The notes: generated by a model not told the origin, from the letters alone. DNA of 64,000 nt from Methylobrevis albus (GCF_015904235.1 NZ_JADZLT010000052.1:186001-250000); one strand, 5' to 3'; counted from the stretch's first letter, positions 34,799 through 44,938 are shown. Translations and numbers: made by a program.

Positions 34799-36067
34799 AT
34801 GAAGACCGTCAAGCTGCTGGCCGCCACGGCCCTGTCGCTCACGTGCTGGCTCGCCCCGGCCTCCGCCGCAACCACCCTCACCATGTGGTACCACGGCGCC
34901 GGCGGCGCGGGCGCCAACGAGAACGAGGAGAAGATCCTCGACCAGGTCATCGCCGACTTCAACGCCAGCCAGACCGACTGGAAGGTCGAGCTGCAGAGCT
35001 TCCCGCAGTCGGCCTACAACGACTCCGTCGTCGCCGCGGCGCTCGCCGGCAACCTGCCCGACATTCTCGACGTCGACGGCCCGATCATGCCGAACTGGGC
35101 CTGGGCGGGGTACATGCAGCCGCTGCAGATCGACGAGGCGAAGATCGCCAACTTCCTGCCGGGCACCAAGGGCGTCTGGGACGGCAAGCTCTATTCCATC
35201 GGCCTGTGGGATGCGGCGGTCGCCCTCGTCACCCGCAAGTCCTACCTCGAGGAACTCGGCCTGCGTGAGCCGACGCTGGACCAGCCCTGGACGCAGGACG
35301 AGTTCACCGCCGCGCTGCAGGCGGCCAAGGACAGCGGCAAGTTCAAGTACGCGATCGACCTCGGCATGGCCTGGGACGGCGAGTGGTACCCCTACGCCTT
35401 CTCGCCCTTCCTGCAGTCGTTCGGCGGCGACCTCGTCGACCGCGAGACCTACCAGACGGCGGAAGGCGTGCTCAACGGCGACGGGGCGGTCGCCTTCGGC
35501 ACCTGGTGGCAGAGCCTGTTCACCGAGGGCTATGCCCAGTCGACCCAGGACCCCGCGGCCCGCGATGCCGGCTTCAACAGCGGCGACTACGCCTTCAGCT
35601 GGAACGGCAACTGGGCGGCGCCCAAGATGCTGGAAACCTACGACGACGTGGTCTTCCTGCCGGCCCCCGATTTCGGCAGCGGCCCGAAGATCGGCGCGGC
35701 GAGCTGGCAGTTCGGCATCTCGGCGCGCTCGCAGCACCCCGACGGCGCCTCGGCGTTCATCGAGTTCGCGATCCAGGACAAGTACCTCGCGGAGTTCGCC
35801 AACGGCACCGGCCTGATCCCCGCCACCACCACCGCGGCGGCGCTGACCGAGGCCTACCAGCCGGGCGGCAAGCTCGCGGTGTTCTACGAGCTGTCGGAGC
35901 GCCAGGGCGTGCTGCGCCCGGTCAGCCCCGGCTACATCGTGCAGTCGAAGGTGTTCGAGAAGGCGGTCAACGACATCGCCAAGGGCGCGGCCGTCGAAGA
36001 CACGCTGGATGCGGCCGTCGACGAGATCGAGGCCGATATCGAGAAGAACGGCGGCTACGGCCACTGA
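34799..36067 (+). CDS. ABC transporter carbohydrate-binding protein
   Basis: 422 aa extracellular solute-binding protein of family 1. Signal peptide MKTVKLLAATALSLTCWL ending ASA-A. The mature part has TLTMWYHGAGGAGANENEEK, PDILDVDGPIMPNWAWAG, WDAAVALVTRKSYLEELGL and FSWNGNWAAPKMLETYDDVVF, typical of maltose or oligosaccharide binders. Two in-frame ATGs exist: the one at 34790 has only 1 nt after GGGAGG, while 34799 has 10, so 34799 is chosen. It hands substrate to the two permeases downstream. A strong hairpin follows the gene. Confidence 0.9.
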   Translation: MKTVKLLAATALSLTCWLAPASAATTLTMWYHGAGGAGANENEEKILDQVIADFNASQTDWKVELQSFPQSAYNDSVVAAALAGNLPDILDVDGPIMPNWAWAGYMQPLQIDEAKIANFLPGTKGVWDGKLYSIGLWDAAVALVTRKSYLEELGLREPTLDQPWTQDEFTAALQAAKDSGKFKYAIDLGMAWDGEWYPYAFSPFLQSFGGDLVDRETYQTAEGVLNGDGAVAFGTWWQSLFTEGYAQSTQDPAARDAGFNSGDYAFSWNGNWAAPKMLETYDDVVFLPAPDFGSGPKIGAASWQFGISARSQHPDGASAFIEFAIQDKYLAEFANGTGLIPATTTAAALTEAYQPGGKLAVFYELSERQGVLRPVSPGYIVQSKVFEKAVNDIAKGAAVEDTLDAAVDEIEADIEKNGGYGH

Positions 36068-36117
36068 CGCGGATACCGACCCGGCGACGGGCAGGCGAGG
36101 GGAGTTCCCCGGCATAT

Positions 36118-36145
36118 CGCTGCGGCCGCTGTTTCGGCCGCAGCG
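36118..36145 (+). terminator. Strong hairpin between binding-protein and permease genes
   Basis: CGCTGCGGCCG (36118-36128) and CGGCCGCAGCG (36135-36145) form a perfect 11-bp stem with loop CTGTTT, 50 nt after the binding-protein stop. No U-tract follows (GGTTCTC), so partial termination or 3' protection of the abundant binding-protein mRNA is likely. The remaining part of the 303-nt gap 36068-36370 holds no gene. Confidence 0.7.
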
Positions 36146-36370
36146 GTTCTCGGGCGCGGTGAGCGTTGCGGGTTCGGTGTCGCGCCGGACGGTCCGTGGT
36201 CGTCACCGCGGCGGCAATTCCTCTCGCGTCGCCCCTTTCCGCCGACGACTGGCCTCCGGGCCGCCAGAACCCATGTCTCCCTCCCGGCGTCGGCGATGCC
36301 GGATCGTGGCGAAGCGCATGCCCCGCGGCCCTTAGGCACGCGCGGCGGCCGAAGCGAAAGGACTGCGGCC

Positions 36371-37441
36371 TTGGCCTCGAGATTCCAGCATTCGAACCGC
36401 GCCGGCTGGCTGATGGCCGGGCCGGCGGCGGCGCTGATCGGGCTCTTCATCATCGTGCCCTTCGCGCTGGCGATCGTGTTCAGCTTCACCAACCAGCGCC
36501 TGATCTCGCCCAACCCGGCCGAGTTCATCGGCCTCGACAACTATCGCCAGCTGCTCGGCGTCGCGACGCTGACGCTGGCGCCGGAGACGGATGCCGCCGG
36601 CGCGCCGGTGGTCGAGAACGGCGAGGTCCAGTACCCGGCGCTGCGCGGCTATACGCGCAACAACCCGGACTATCCGGGCCTGCGCGGCATGCGCGAGTGG
36701 TTCAGCTTCGACTGGGGCGACAACCGCACCTTCGTGCTGGCGCGCGACGTCGTGTTCATGACGGCCATCGTGAACACGTTCATCTTCGTGCTGGTGGTCG
36801 CGCCGGTGCAGGGCGGGCTGGCGCTTGGCCTCGCGCTGCTGATCAACCAGAAGCTCCGGGGCATCAACGTGTTCCGGGCGATCTACTTCATGCCGGTGGT
36901 GGTCTCGATCGTCGTCGTCTCGCTGCTCTGGCGCTTCATCTACGACGGCAATTCCGGCCTGCTCAACAACCTGCTCGGCTTCCTGTCGTTCGGCTTCATC
37001 CCGCCGGTCGACTGGCTCGGCAATCCGTCGACGGCGCTCGGCGCGATCATCGCCATGTCGATCTGGCAGGCGGTCGGCTTCCACATGGTGATCTGGCTCT
37101 CCGGGCTGCAGACGATCAGCCCGACGCTCTACGAGGCGGCGGCGCTGGAAGGCGCCTCGAAGTGGCAGACCTTCCGCCATGTCACCTGGCCGGGGCTGCG
37201 CAACACCGCGGTGCTGGTGCTGATCGTCATCACCATGCAGGCCTTCGCGCTGTTCGCGCAGATCGACGTCACCACGCGGGGCGGCCCGCTCGACAGCACC
37301 CAGACCATCGTGTTCCAGGCGGTGCAGCGCGGCTACGGCAAGCAGGACATCTCGGGCGGCTCGGCCATCTCCGTGATCCTTTTTGTCATCGTCCTCGCCA
37401 TCTCGCTCACCCAGCGCTGGCTTACCCGGGAGAAGAGGTGA
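36371..37441 (+). CDS. Sugar ABC transporter permease (MalF-like)
   Basis: 356 aa integral membrane protein. Helices begin at AGWLMAGPAAALIGLFIIVP and AIVNTFIFVLVVAPVQGGLALGLALL; the long periplasmic loop between the first two helices (about residues 45-120) is typical of MalF/UgpA-type subunits. The EAA loop YEAAALEGASKWQTFRHVTWPGLR contacts the ATPase. The start is a TTG at 36371 with AAAGGA 8 nt upstream; no ATG is better placed. The stop shares one base with the next permease start. Confidence 0.88.
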   Translation: MASRFQHSNRAGWLMAGPAAALIGLFIIVPFALAIVFSFTNQRLISPNPAEFIGLDNYRQLLGVATLTLAPETDAAGAPVVENGEVQYPALRGYTRNNPDYPGLRGMREWFSFDWGDNRTFVLARDVVFMTAIVNTFIFVLVVAPVQGGLALGLALLINQKLRGINVFRAIYFMPVVVSIVVVSLLWRFIYDGNSGLLNNLLGFLSFGFIPPVDWLGNPSTALGAIIAMSIWQAVGFHMVIWLSGLQTISPTLYEAAALEGASKWQTFRHVTWPGLRNTAVLVLIVITMQAFALFAQIDVTTRGGPLDSTQTIVFQAVQRGYGKQDISGGSAISVILFVIVLAISLTQRWLTREKR

Positions 37442-38319
37442 TGGCCATGATTTCGGGCGAAAACCACGGGCTGCGGCTCGCCGTGCGCTATGCGGTGCTG
37501 GGGCTGATCGCGGTCATCTTCATCTTTCCGCTGGTGTTCATGGTGGTCTCCAGCCTGAAACCGGACCAGCAGCTGCTGCTCGATACGAAGAGCCTGCGCG
37601 CCTTCCTGCCCGTTGGCGACATCAGCCTCGACAACTACGTCGCCGCCTTCCAGCGCGCGCCGGTCGGCCTGTTCATCTTCAACTCGGTGCTGGTGACCGG
37701 GGCGACGGTGCTGCTGTCGCTGCTCGTCTGCTCGCTGGCGGGGTTCGCGTTCGTCTTCATCAACTGGACCGGGCGTGAACTGGTGCTCGGCATCATCCTC
37801 GCCACGCTGATCGTGCCGTTCGAGACGATCGCCATCCCGCTGCTGCTGCTGATGTCGAAGCTGCCGTGGCTCGGGCTCGACGGGCTGACCTGGGGCTGGC
37901 TCAACAGCTACCGGGTGCAGATCGTGCCGCTGGTCGCGGACGGGCTGACGATCTTCCTCTTCGTCCAGTACTTCAAGGACCTGCCAGGCGAGCTGATCGA
38001 GGCGGCCCGGGTCGAGGGCGCCACCTGGTGGCAGATCTACCGCCGAGTGGTGATGCCGCTCTCCGGCCCGATCCTCGCGACCGCGGCGATCCTCAAGTTC
38101 CTCATCATGTACAACCAGTATCTCTGGCCGCTGATGGTGGTGCAGGACGAGAGCTATCGGCCGGTGATGGTCGGTCTCCAGTATTTCTTCCAGCTCAACC
38201 GCGCCTGGGGCGAGATCATGGCCTACCTCAGCCTGATCACCGTGCCCGTCCTCGGCTTCTATCTCGTCCTGCAACGCGCCTTCATCGCGTCGATCGCCTC
38301 GACGGGCGTCAAGGGCTAA
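37441..38319 (+). CDS. Sugar ABC transporter permease (MalG-like)
   Basis: 292 aa with six membrane segments: LGLIAVIFIFPLVFMVVSSL first, the others spaced evenly, with EAA loop IEAARVEGATWWQIYRRVVMPLSGP. The IFNSVLVTGATVLLSLLVCS and NQYLWPLMVVQDE segments match MalG/UgpE-type permeases. It forms the heteromeric channel with the upstream permease. ATG at 37441 overlaps the previous stop; a second ATG at 37447 is an alternative. Confidence 0.88.
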   Translation: MAMISGENHGLRLAVRYAVLGLIAVIFIFPLVFMVVSSLKPDQQLLLDTKSLRAFLPVGDISLDNYVAAFQRAPVGLFIFNSVLVTGATVLLSLLVCSLAGFAFVFINWTGRELVLGIILATLIVPFETIAIPLLLLMSKLPWLGLDGLTWGWLNSYRVQIVPLVADGLTIFLFVQYFKDLPGELIEAARVEGATWWQIYRRVVMPLSGPILATAAILKFLIMYNQYLWPLMVVQDESYRPVMVGLQYFFQLNRAWGEIMAYLSLITVPVLGFYLVLQRAFIASIASTGVKG

Positions 38320-38337
38320 CACAGGGACTTCTGGTCA

Positions 38338-39330
38338 ATGGTTCTTTCTCTCGAAAAGAAGTGGATCTGGGACAGCTGGTACGCCCACGACGGCGAACGC
38401 TGGCACGGCTTCTTCCTGCAGGCCGACAAGAGCCTCGGCGATCCCGATCTGCGCCACTTCAACGTCAGCCAGGGCCACGCGGTCAGCGACGATCTCGTCG
38501 ACTGGACCCATCTCGGCACCATGCTGACGCCGTCGGCGGGGCCAGCCTGGGACGACTTCACGACGTGGACCGGCTCCGTGGTGAAGGACGACGCCGGTCT
38601 CTGGCACCTGTTCTATACCGGCACCACCCGGGCCGAGGATGGGCTCTACCAGCGTATCGGCCACGCGACCTCCGCCGACCTGCACAGCTGGCAGCGCGTC
38701 GGCGACGGCCTCTGCCTCGATCTCGTCGGCCCGAACGCGGCGCTCTACGAGGTCGACCACGTCGGCCGCTGGCACGACCGGGCGATGCGCGACCCGTGGG
38801 TGATGCGCGATCCGGACGGCGACGGCTGGCTGATGTATTTCACCGCCCGCGTCCCGGACGTTTCGGAGCCGAATGCCGGCGGGGCGGTGGGCTTTGCCAC
38901 CTCGCCGGACCTCGAAACCTGGACCCTGCGTCCGCCCGTCTTCCACGGCGGCTTCGGGCAGCTCGAGGTGCCGCAGGTGTTCCGCTTCGGCGGGCACTGG
39001 TACTGCCTGTTCTGCACCGCGAGCATCCATTGGTCCGAGCACTACCGGCAGTCGAGCCCGCAGCCGCCGGTGACCGGCTCGCACTACCTGATCTCCGACC
39101 ACCACCGCGGCCCCTGGCGCATCGCGCCCGGCCCGTTCCTCGACGGGGCCGAGCCCTGCCGGCGCTACGCCGCGCGCATTGTCGAGACTTCCGAGGGCCT
39201 CAAGATTCTCGGCTTTGCCGATGGCGGCAAGGACGTGTTCGGCGGCTACGTCACCGACCCGGACCCGGTGATCCCCGACGGGGACGGGTTGCTGCACGTC
39301 GGTTCCGGCCCCAAAGCGCTGGCGGAGTGA
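38338..39330 (+). CDS. GH32-like (clan GH-J) glycoside hydrolase, intracellular
   Basis: 330 aa five-bladed propeller-type hydrolase. Candidate catalytic pieces are the N-terminal KKWIWDSWYAHDGERW (aspartate nucleophile), MRDPWVMRDPDGDGW with the RDP motif that stabilises the transition state, and FGQLEVPQVFRFGGHW with the acid/base glutamate. FYTGTTRAEDGLYQRIGHATS and VGFATSPDLETW are typical blade strands. It lacks the WMNDPNG box of classic invertases and the C-terminal sandwich domain, so it belongs to a short branch near GH32/GH68. There is no signal peptide, so it should act on the sugar imported by the surrounding ABC genes. A fructoside is likely but not proven. Confidence 0.75.
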   Translation: MVLSLEKKWIWDSWYAHDGERWHGFFLQADKSLGDPDLRHFNVSQGHAVSDDLVDWTHLGTMLTPSAGPAWDDFTTWTGSVVKDDAGLWHLFYTGTTRAEDGLYQRIGHATSADLHSWQRVGDGLCLDLVGPNAALYEVDHVGRWHDRAMRDPWVMRDPDGDGWLMYFTARVPDVSEPNAGGAVGFATSPDLETWTLRPPVFHGGFGQLEVPQVFRFGGHWYCLFCTASIHWSEHYRQSSPQPPVTGSHYLISDHHRGPWRIAPGPFLDGAEPCRRYAARIVETSEGLKILGFADGGKDVFGGYVTDPDPVIPDGDGLLHVGSGPKALAE

Positions 39331-39334
39331 GGAA

Positions 39335-40411
<1,077 letters not shown>

Positions 40412-40471
40412 GAAGGAGACGACGGGCAGCGGCCCTGACCCGGGAGTCGCCGTCTTGCCGAGATGGATGCC

Positions 40472-41104
40472 TCATCCATCCCGGCCGACGACCGACGCGA
40501 CCAGCGACGCCGCCAGCGTCAGCATGATCATGCCGATGGCGAGGTCGAGCAGGCGCCAGGCGAGCGGGCGGCGGAACAGCGGCTGCAGCAGGCGCGCGCC
40601 GTAGCCGAGCCCGGCGAACCAGGCGAAGCTCGCCAGGGTCGCGCCGAGCACGAACGCGGGGCGGACGTCGGCCGGCTGGGCCGATCCGGCCGTGCCCATC
40701 AGCAGCACGGTGTCGAGGTAGACGTGCGGGTTGAGGAAGGTGAAGGCCGCCGTGGCGGCGAGCGCCCGCCGCAGGGTGACGCCGCCCGCCGCGGTGACGG
40801 TCACGCCGGTCGCCGGTGCCGCGAGGCGGCGCAGGGCGGCGACGCCGTACCAGCCGAGGAACGCCGCCCCGCCGAGCGACAGCAGCAGCGTCAGTCCCGG
40901 AGCCGCGCCGATCAGGGCTCCGACCCCACCGACCCCGATCAGGATCAGCAGTGCGTCGGCCGAGCCGCAGAACAGCACGATGGGACCGACATGCTCGCGC
41001 CGCAGCCCCTGGCGCAGCACGAAGAGATTTTGCGCGCCGATCGCCATGATGAGCGCCGCGGAAAGGCCGAAGCCGGTGAGGAAGGCGGTGAGAAGCTGCG
41101 TCAT
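40472..41104 (-). CDS. LysE/ArgO-type amino-acid exporter
   Basis: 210 aa, six hydrophobic helices. Begins LLTAFLTGFGLSAALIMAIGAQNLFVLRQGLRREH, the LysE/ArgO signature; later FTFLNPHVYLDTVLLMGTAG and GYGARLLQPLFRRPLAWRLLD. It exports basic amino acids such as arginine or lysine from the cytoplasm. The divergent ArgP-like regulator 74 nt away is the classic partner, as in argO-argP of E. coli and lysE-lysG of Corynebacterium. Confidence 0.9.
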   Translation of the reverse strand: MTQLLTAFLTGFGLSAALIMAIGAQNLFVLRQGLRREHVGPIVLFCGSADALLILIGVGGVGALIGAAPGLTLLLSLGGAAFLGWYGVAALRRLAAPATGVTVTAAGGVTLRRALAATAAFTFLNPHVYLDTVLLMGTAGSAQPADVRPAFVLGATLASFAWFAGLGYGARLLQPLFRRPLAWRLLDLAIGMIMLTLAASLVASVVGRDG

Positions 41105-41178
41105 GAGCGTGCTCTTGGCGCAGCCGGAGGATTAAGGGAAACTCGTTTTTCTTGTCCTTGTGAAGGCGTGCTTCATCG

Positions 41179-42069
41179 ATGATCGACTATCCCGCGCTCG
41201 CCGCCGTCGCCGCCGTGGTGACAGAGGGCAGCTTCGAGCGCGCGGCGGGCGCGCTCGGCATCACGCCGTCGGCGATCTCGCAGCGGATCCGCGGCCTCGA
41301 GGAGCGGCTGGGCGCGATCCTGATCGTGCGCGGCCAGCCGTGCCGGCCGACGGCGCTCGGCCGGTCGCTCGTCGCGCACTTCGACAAGGTCCGGCTGATG
41401 GAGGCCGAGCTCGCGCCGGTGCTCGGGAGCCGCGTGCCGCGCGGCGACGGCGCCCTGACGATCAAGATCGCCGTCAATGCCGACAGCCTCGCGACCTGGT
41501 TTCCCGCCGCGGCGGCCGCGTTCGGCCGCGACGCGGCCGTCTCCCTCGACCTCACGCTCGACGACGAGGCGCATACCGCCGACCGGCTGCGGGCGGGGGA
41601 GGTGCTCGCCGCCGTTACCGCCAGCCCTGGCCCGGTGCAGGGCTGCCGGACGCATCCGCTCGGCGCGCTGCGCTATGCCGCCTGCGTCAGCCCGGCGTTC
41701 GTCGCCCGGTACTTTCCGGACGGCGTCGACGCCGCCGCGCTCGGCCTTGCCCCGCAACTGCGGTTCGACCGGCGCGACCGGTTGCAGGCGCGCTGGGCGG
41801 CGGACAGCTTCGGGCTGGAGCCGGCCGGGCCGATCCACTGGGTGCCGTCGACGCAGGCGTTCCTCGATCTCGCGCTCGCCGGGCTCGCCTGGGGCATGCA
41901 GCCGCTGGTGCTCGCCGAACGCCACATCGCCGCGGGGCGCCTCGTCGACCTCGCGCCGGGGCGCCGTCTCGACGTCGACCTCTACTGGACCGTTGCCCGG
42001 CTCCCCGTAGCCTCGCTGCGGAGCCTGACCGCGGCGGTTCGCGCGGCGGCGAAGCGGAGCCTCGGTTAA
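41179..42069 (+). CDS. argP: LysR-family regulator ArgP/LysG
   Basis: 296 aa. DNA-binding domain LAAVAAVVTEGSFERAAGAL, GITPSAISQRIRGLEERLGA, then the QPCRPTALGRSL stretch that is characteristic of ArgP rather than other LysR proteins. Effector domain: IKIAVNADSLATWF, GAVRY-type strand and AGLAWGMQPLVLAERHIAAGRLVDL. It senses lysine or arginine and drives the divergent exporter. Together the two genes form a self-contained export unit. Confidence 0.9.
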   Translation: MIDYPALAAVAAVVTEGSFERAAGALGITPSAISQRIRGLEERLGAILIVRGQPCRPTALGRSLVAHFDKVRLMEAELAPVLGSRVPRGDGALTIKIAVNADSLATWFPAAAAAFGRDAAVSLDLTLDDEAHTADRLRAGEVLAAVTASPGPVQGCRTHPLGALRYAACVSPAFVARYFPDGVDAAALGLAPQLRFDRRDRLQARWAADSFGLEPAGPIHWVPSTQAFLDLALAGLAWGMQPLVLAERHIAAGRLVDLAPGRRLDVDLYWTVARLPVASLRSLTAAVRAAAKRSLG

Positions 42070-42145
42070 GCCGAATTCGGCAGGCCGGCGGGGGCGGGCC
42101 GCTGCGAGAGTCTGGCGCTGCAAACGCGTCCTGTTCCGGCTCGCC

Positions 42146-42997
42146 TCAGGAGCGTGCTGCCGGCTCCGGCTCGCACAGCCGGTGCATCTTCGCGGCGTCG
42201 GCGGCGGCAGCGGGGTTGTAGATCATCAGCCGGAGGTCCGGGCGGCCGTCGATCGCAAAGGACGAGAACTCGAAGGTGATCTCGCCGACGCGCGGGTGCC
42301 GGATGGTCTTGGCGCCTTCGCCGGTGGTCTGGACGTCGTTATCCTGCCACATCCGCCGGAACTCGGCGCTTGCTGCAACAAGTTCGGCGACGAGGTCCGC
42401 GGCGCGGGCGTTCTCGCCGATGCGGGCGGTCTCGGCGCGGAAGGTCGCGACCAGGAACCGCGCCACGGCCTCCCAGTCGCGCTGCATTGCGCGGGTCGCG
42501 GGATCGAGGAACATCCGCCGCAGGATGTTGCGGCTCTCCGGCGGCAAGGCGGTGTAGTCGGTGAGCGCCAGCTGCGCGGCGCGGTTCCAGCCGATGATGT
42601 CCCAGGTCGCGGTCGCGACCGTGGCCGGGATCATCGGCATCGCGTCGAGGAACCGCTGCAGCCGGCCGGAGATCCCCGCGTGCGCGGCGGCCTGGGCCTT
42701 CGGGGCATGGCCGATGCCGACGAGGAACAGGTGCTCGCGTTCGGCTTCGGTCATCATCAGCGCCCGGGCGAGGCTGTCGAGCACGCGCGGCGACGGCGCC
42801 CCGCCGCGGCCCTGTTCGAGCCAGGTGTACCAGGTGGTGCTGATGTGGGCGCGCTGGGCGACTTCCTCGCGCCGCAGGCCCGGGGTCCGCCGACGGCCGC
42901 CGAAGCCGAGCGCGGCGGCGTCGAGGCGCTGGCGTCGGTCTTTCAGGAATACGCCGAGCCGGTTCTCGTCCTGCATCGCATCCAGCCTGTCAGACAT
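42146..42997 (-). CDS. XRE-type regulator with MmyB-like ligand-binding domain
   Basis: 283 aa. Residues 12-90 form a helix-turn-helix with RLGVFLKDRRQRLDAAALGF, TPGLRREEVAQRAHISTTWY, TWLEQGRGGAPSPRVLDSLARAL, the MmyB family pattern. The C-terminal PAS-like domain contains TWDIIGWNRAAQLAL, NILRRMFLDP and the FRRMWQDNDVQTTGEGAKTI ending, with FEFSSFAIDGRPDLRLMIY. In Streptomyces, MmyB relatives bind small hydrophobic ligands. It diverges from an SDR gene 78 nt away, which is likely its target, an arrangement common in proteobacteria. Confidence 0.88.
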   Translation of the reverse strand: MSDRLDAMQDENRLGVFLKDRRQRLDAAALGFGGRRRTPGLRREEVAQRAHISTTWYTWLEQGRGGAPSPRVLDSLARALMMTEAEREHLFLVGIGHAPKAQAAAHAGISGRLQRFLDAMPMIPATVATATWDIIGWNRAAQLALTDYTALPPESRNILRRMFLDPATRAMQRDWEAVARFLVATFRAETARIGENARAADLVAELVAASAEFRRMWQDNDVQTTGEGAKTIRHPRVGEITFEFSSFAIDGRPDLRLMIYNPAAAADAAKMHRLCEPEPAARS

Positions 42998-43075
42998 TAT
43001 ACCATGATAAAGTCACGTCTTTAACGGCATAAAGAATGCGCGAGAGTGGCTGTCCTGGCAAGAAGGAGAACAGCC

Positions 43076-43981
43076 ATGAAGGTTTTCGTCACCGGCGCCA
43101 CCGGCTTTGTCGGCACCGCCGTCACCCGGGACCTGCTCGCGGAGGGGCATCAGGTGCTCGGCCTCGCCCGGTCCGACCGCAGCGCGGCGGCGCTCGAGCA
43201 AGCGGGGGCCGCGGTGCTGCGCGGCGACCTCGAGACGCCCGACACGCTGCGCGCGGGCGCGGCACGCGCGGACGCGGTCATCCACACCGGTTTCATCCAC
43301 GACTTCGCGCGCTTTGCGGACTGCTGCGCCATTGACCGGGCGGCGATCGAGACCCTCGGGGAAGCGATCGCGGGCACCGCCAAGCCGCTGATCGTGACGG
43401 CGGGCGTCGCCTTCCTCGACACGGCGGACCGGATCGCCGCCGAGACCGATCGGGGCTTCCCGCCGTCCGACGCCTATCCCCGGGCGACCGAGGCGGCGGC
43501 CGAGGCGCTGTCGGCGCGCGGCATTCCGGTGAGCGTCATGCGGCTGCCGCCGTCGGTGCACGGCCGGGGCGACCACGGCTTCGTGCCGATGCTGATCGAC
43601 ATCGCGCGGCGGACGGGCCGGTCGGTCTATATCGGCGACGGCGGCAACGCCTGGCCGGCGGTGCATGTGAGCGACGCGGCGCGCGCCTTCCGGCTGGCGG
43701 CCGAGCGCGGCGCCGGCGTCGACACCTGGCACGCGGTGGCCGAGTCGAACGTGCCGTTCCGGGTGATCGCCGAGGCGATCGCGGCCGGCCTCGACGTGCC
43801 TTGCGTGTCGCTCCCCGTGGACGCGGCGCGCGCGCATTTCGGCTGGTTCTTCGGCTTCGCGTCGCTCGACCAGCCGACGTCCAGCGACCGCACCCGGGCC
43901 GCACTCGGCTGGTCCCCCGCCGGGCCGGACCTGATCACCGACATCCGGGAGGCGGGGTACTTTCCGGCGCGGGCCGCCTGA
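43076..43981 (+). CDS. NAD-dependent epimerase/dehydratase-like SDR
   Basis: 301 aa extended-type SDR. Nucleotide-binding VTGATGFVGTAVTRDLLAEG at residues 5-24, DLETPDTLR, and VIHTGFIHDFA. The usual YxxxK pair is replaced (AYPRATEAAAEAL), as in atypical SDRs related to nucleoside-diphosphate-sugar epimerases and NmrA-like proteins. RLPPSVHGRGDHGFVPMLI and AWPAVHVSDAARAFRLAAE are family motifs. AAGGAG lies before ATG 43076. It is divergent from the MmyB-like regulator and so probably induced through it. The substrate is unknown. Confidence 0.85.
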   Translation: MKVFVTGATGFVGTAVTRDLLAEGHQVLGLARSDRSAAALEQAGAAVLRGDLETPDTLRAGAARADAVIHTGFIHDFARFADCCAIDRAAIETLGEAIAGTAKPLIVTAGVAFLDTADRIAAETDRGFPPSDAYPRATEAAAEALSARGIPVSVMRLPPSVHGRGDHGFVPMLIDIARRTGRSVYIGDGGNAWPAVHVSDAARAFRLAAERGAGVDTWHAVAESNVPFRVIAEAIAAGLDVPCVSLPVDAARAHFGWFFGFASLDQPTSSDRTRAALGWSPAGPDLITDIREAGYFPARAA

Positions 43982-44031
43982 TGGTTCGGCGGCGGGCGCG
44001 GGACGGCTCCGCCCATGCGGCGGCGGACGGT

Positions 44032-44733
44032 TCAGGGCGTGGGCGAAGGCTCACGCTCCGCTGCCGGGTCCGGAGCGGGCCTCGGCGCCGCCGAGGCGGC
44101 GAGGCCGTCGAGGAAGAAGCGCACCGCGAAGCTCACCCAGGGGGTGTCGCCGCCCCTCGTGCCGCCCCAGAACGGATGATCCTGCGGCGGCTTTCGCGCC
44201 TCCATCAGCGTCGCGGTACGTTGGGGGCCGGTCGCCATGTTGAGGAAGAGGCGGGCCAGCGCAAGGGCGCGCTCCTCGGCGCTGCCGCCGTCCGGCGGCG
44301 GCCGGATCGCGAATCGGGCCGTCAAGAAGCGGGCGATGCGCCGTTCGGCGCCGCCGATCACCTCGCGGTGGAGCATTTCGCCGAGGTCGGCATAGCGCTC
44401 GGCCTCGCCGATCACGACCCGTTGCAGAAGGACCGCGCGCCGCCAGGTGCAGAGATCGCTGAACAGGGAGGCGAACTTCGCCAGCTCGGCCTCCGGGTCG
44501 CCGGCCGGGTCGAGGTCCGGCAGCTCGGACAGGAAGCGTTCGACGGCGTTGCCGATCGCCGCGCGGAACAGGGTCTCCTTATTGTCGAAGTGGGCGTAGA
44601 CCGTGCGCTTCGTGGTGCCCGCGACCGCCGCGACCTCGTCCATGGACGCCTTGTCGTAGCCCCGCTCGACGAACGTCACGAACGCCGCCTGCAGGATCCG
44701 CTTCGGCAGCGGCTGGTCTTCGTATCCCTTCAT
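44032..44733 (-). CDS. TetR/AcrR-family regulator
   Basis: 233 aa. The N-terminal helix-turn-helix is standard (RILQAAFVTFVERGYDKASM, DEVAAVAGTTKRTVYAHFDNKETLF), with the C-terminal ligand-binding helices covering the rest. The ATG at 44733 is used because AGGGGG lies 5 nt upstream; an in-frame start at 44751 is weaker. It diverges from the (2Fe-2S)/molybdenum oxidoreductase operon, and an inverted repeat lies in the shared promoter region, so it probably represses that operon. Confidence 0.9.
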   Translation of the reverse strand: MKGYEDQPLPKRILQAAFVTFVERGYDKASMDEVAAVAGTTKRTVYAHFDNKETLFRAAIGNAVERFLSELPDLDPAGDPEAELAKFASLFSDLCTWRRAVLLQRVVIGEAERYADLGEMLHREVIGGAERRIARFLTARFAIRPPPDGGSAEERALALARLFLNMATGPQRTATLMEARKPPQDHPFWGGTRGGDTPWVSFAVRFFLDGLAASAAPRPAPDPAAEREPSPTP

Positions 44734-44795
44734 CGGCTCCCCCTCGATCACGTTTCTGTATGCGACAGCCTTCCCCCGATTGACACCCTTTCGAC

Positions 44796-44818
44796 GTATA
44801 CTCTACGGTATAGTATAC
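44796..44818. promoter_or_regulatory. Palindromic operator and promoter region between tetR-type gene and oxidoreductase
   Basis: GTATACT (44796-44802) and AGTATAC (44812-44818) are inverted arms with a 9-nt spacer, in an AT-rich patch of otherwise GC-rich DNA. A TTGACA at 44780-44785 lies just upstream and could be a -35 box for the rightward genes. TetR binding here would block transcription. Confidence 0.6.
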
Positions 44819-44938
44819 CAAGGTGGAACCGGAAAACCGGCACCACGCGGGAGACAATCAGTGGTGGGCCGATGCCGCCGGCGGGTGGCGCGGCCGAGCC
44901 ACGCGCTGTTTCGTCACGGCAAGCAGAGGAGCACCTGC

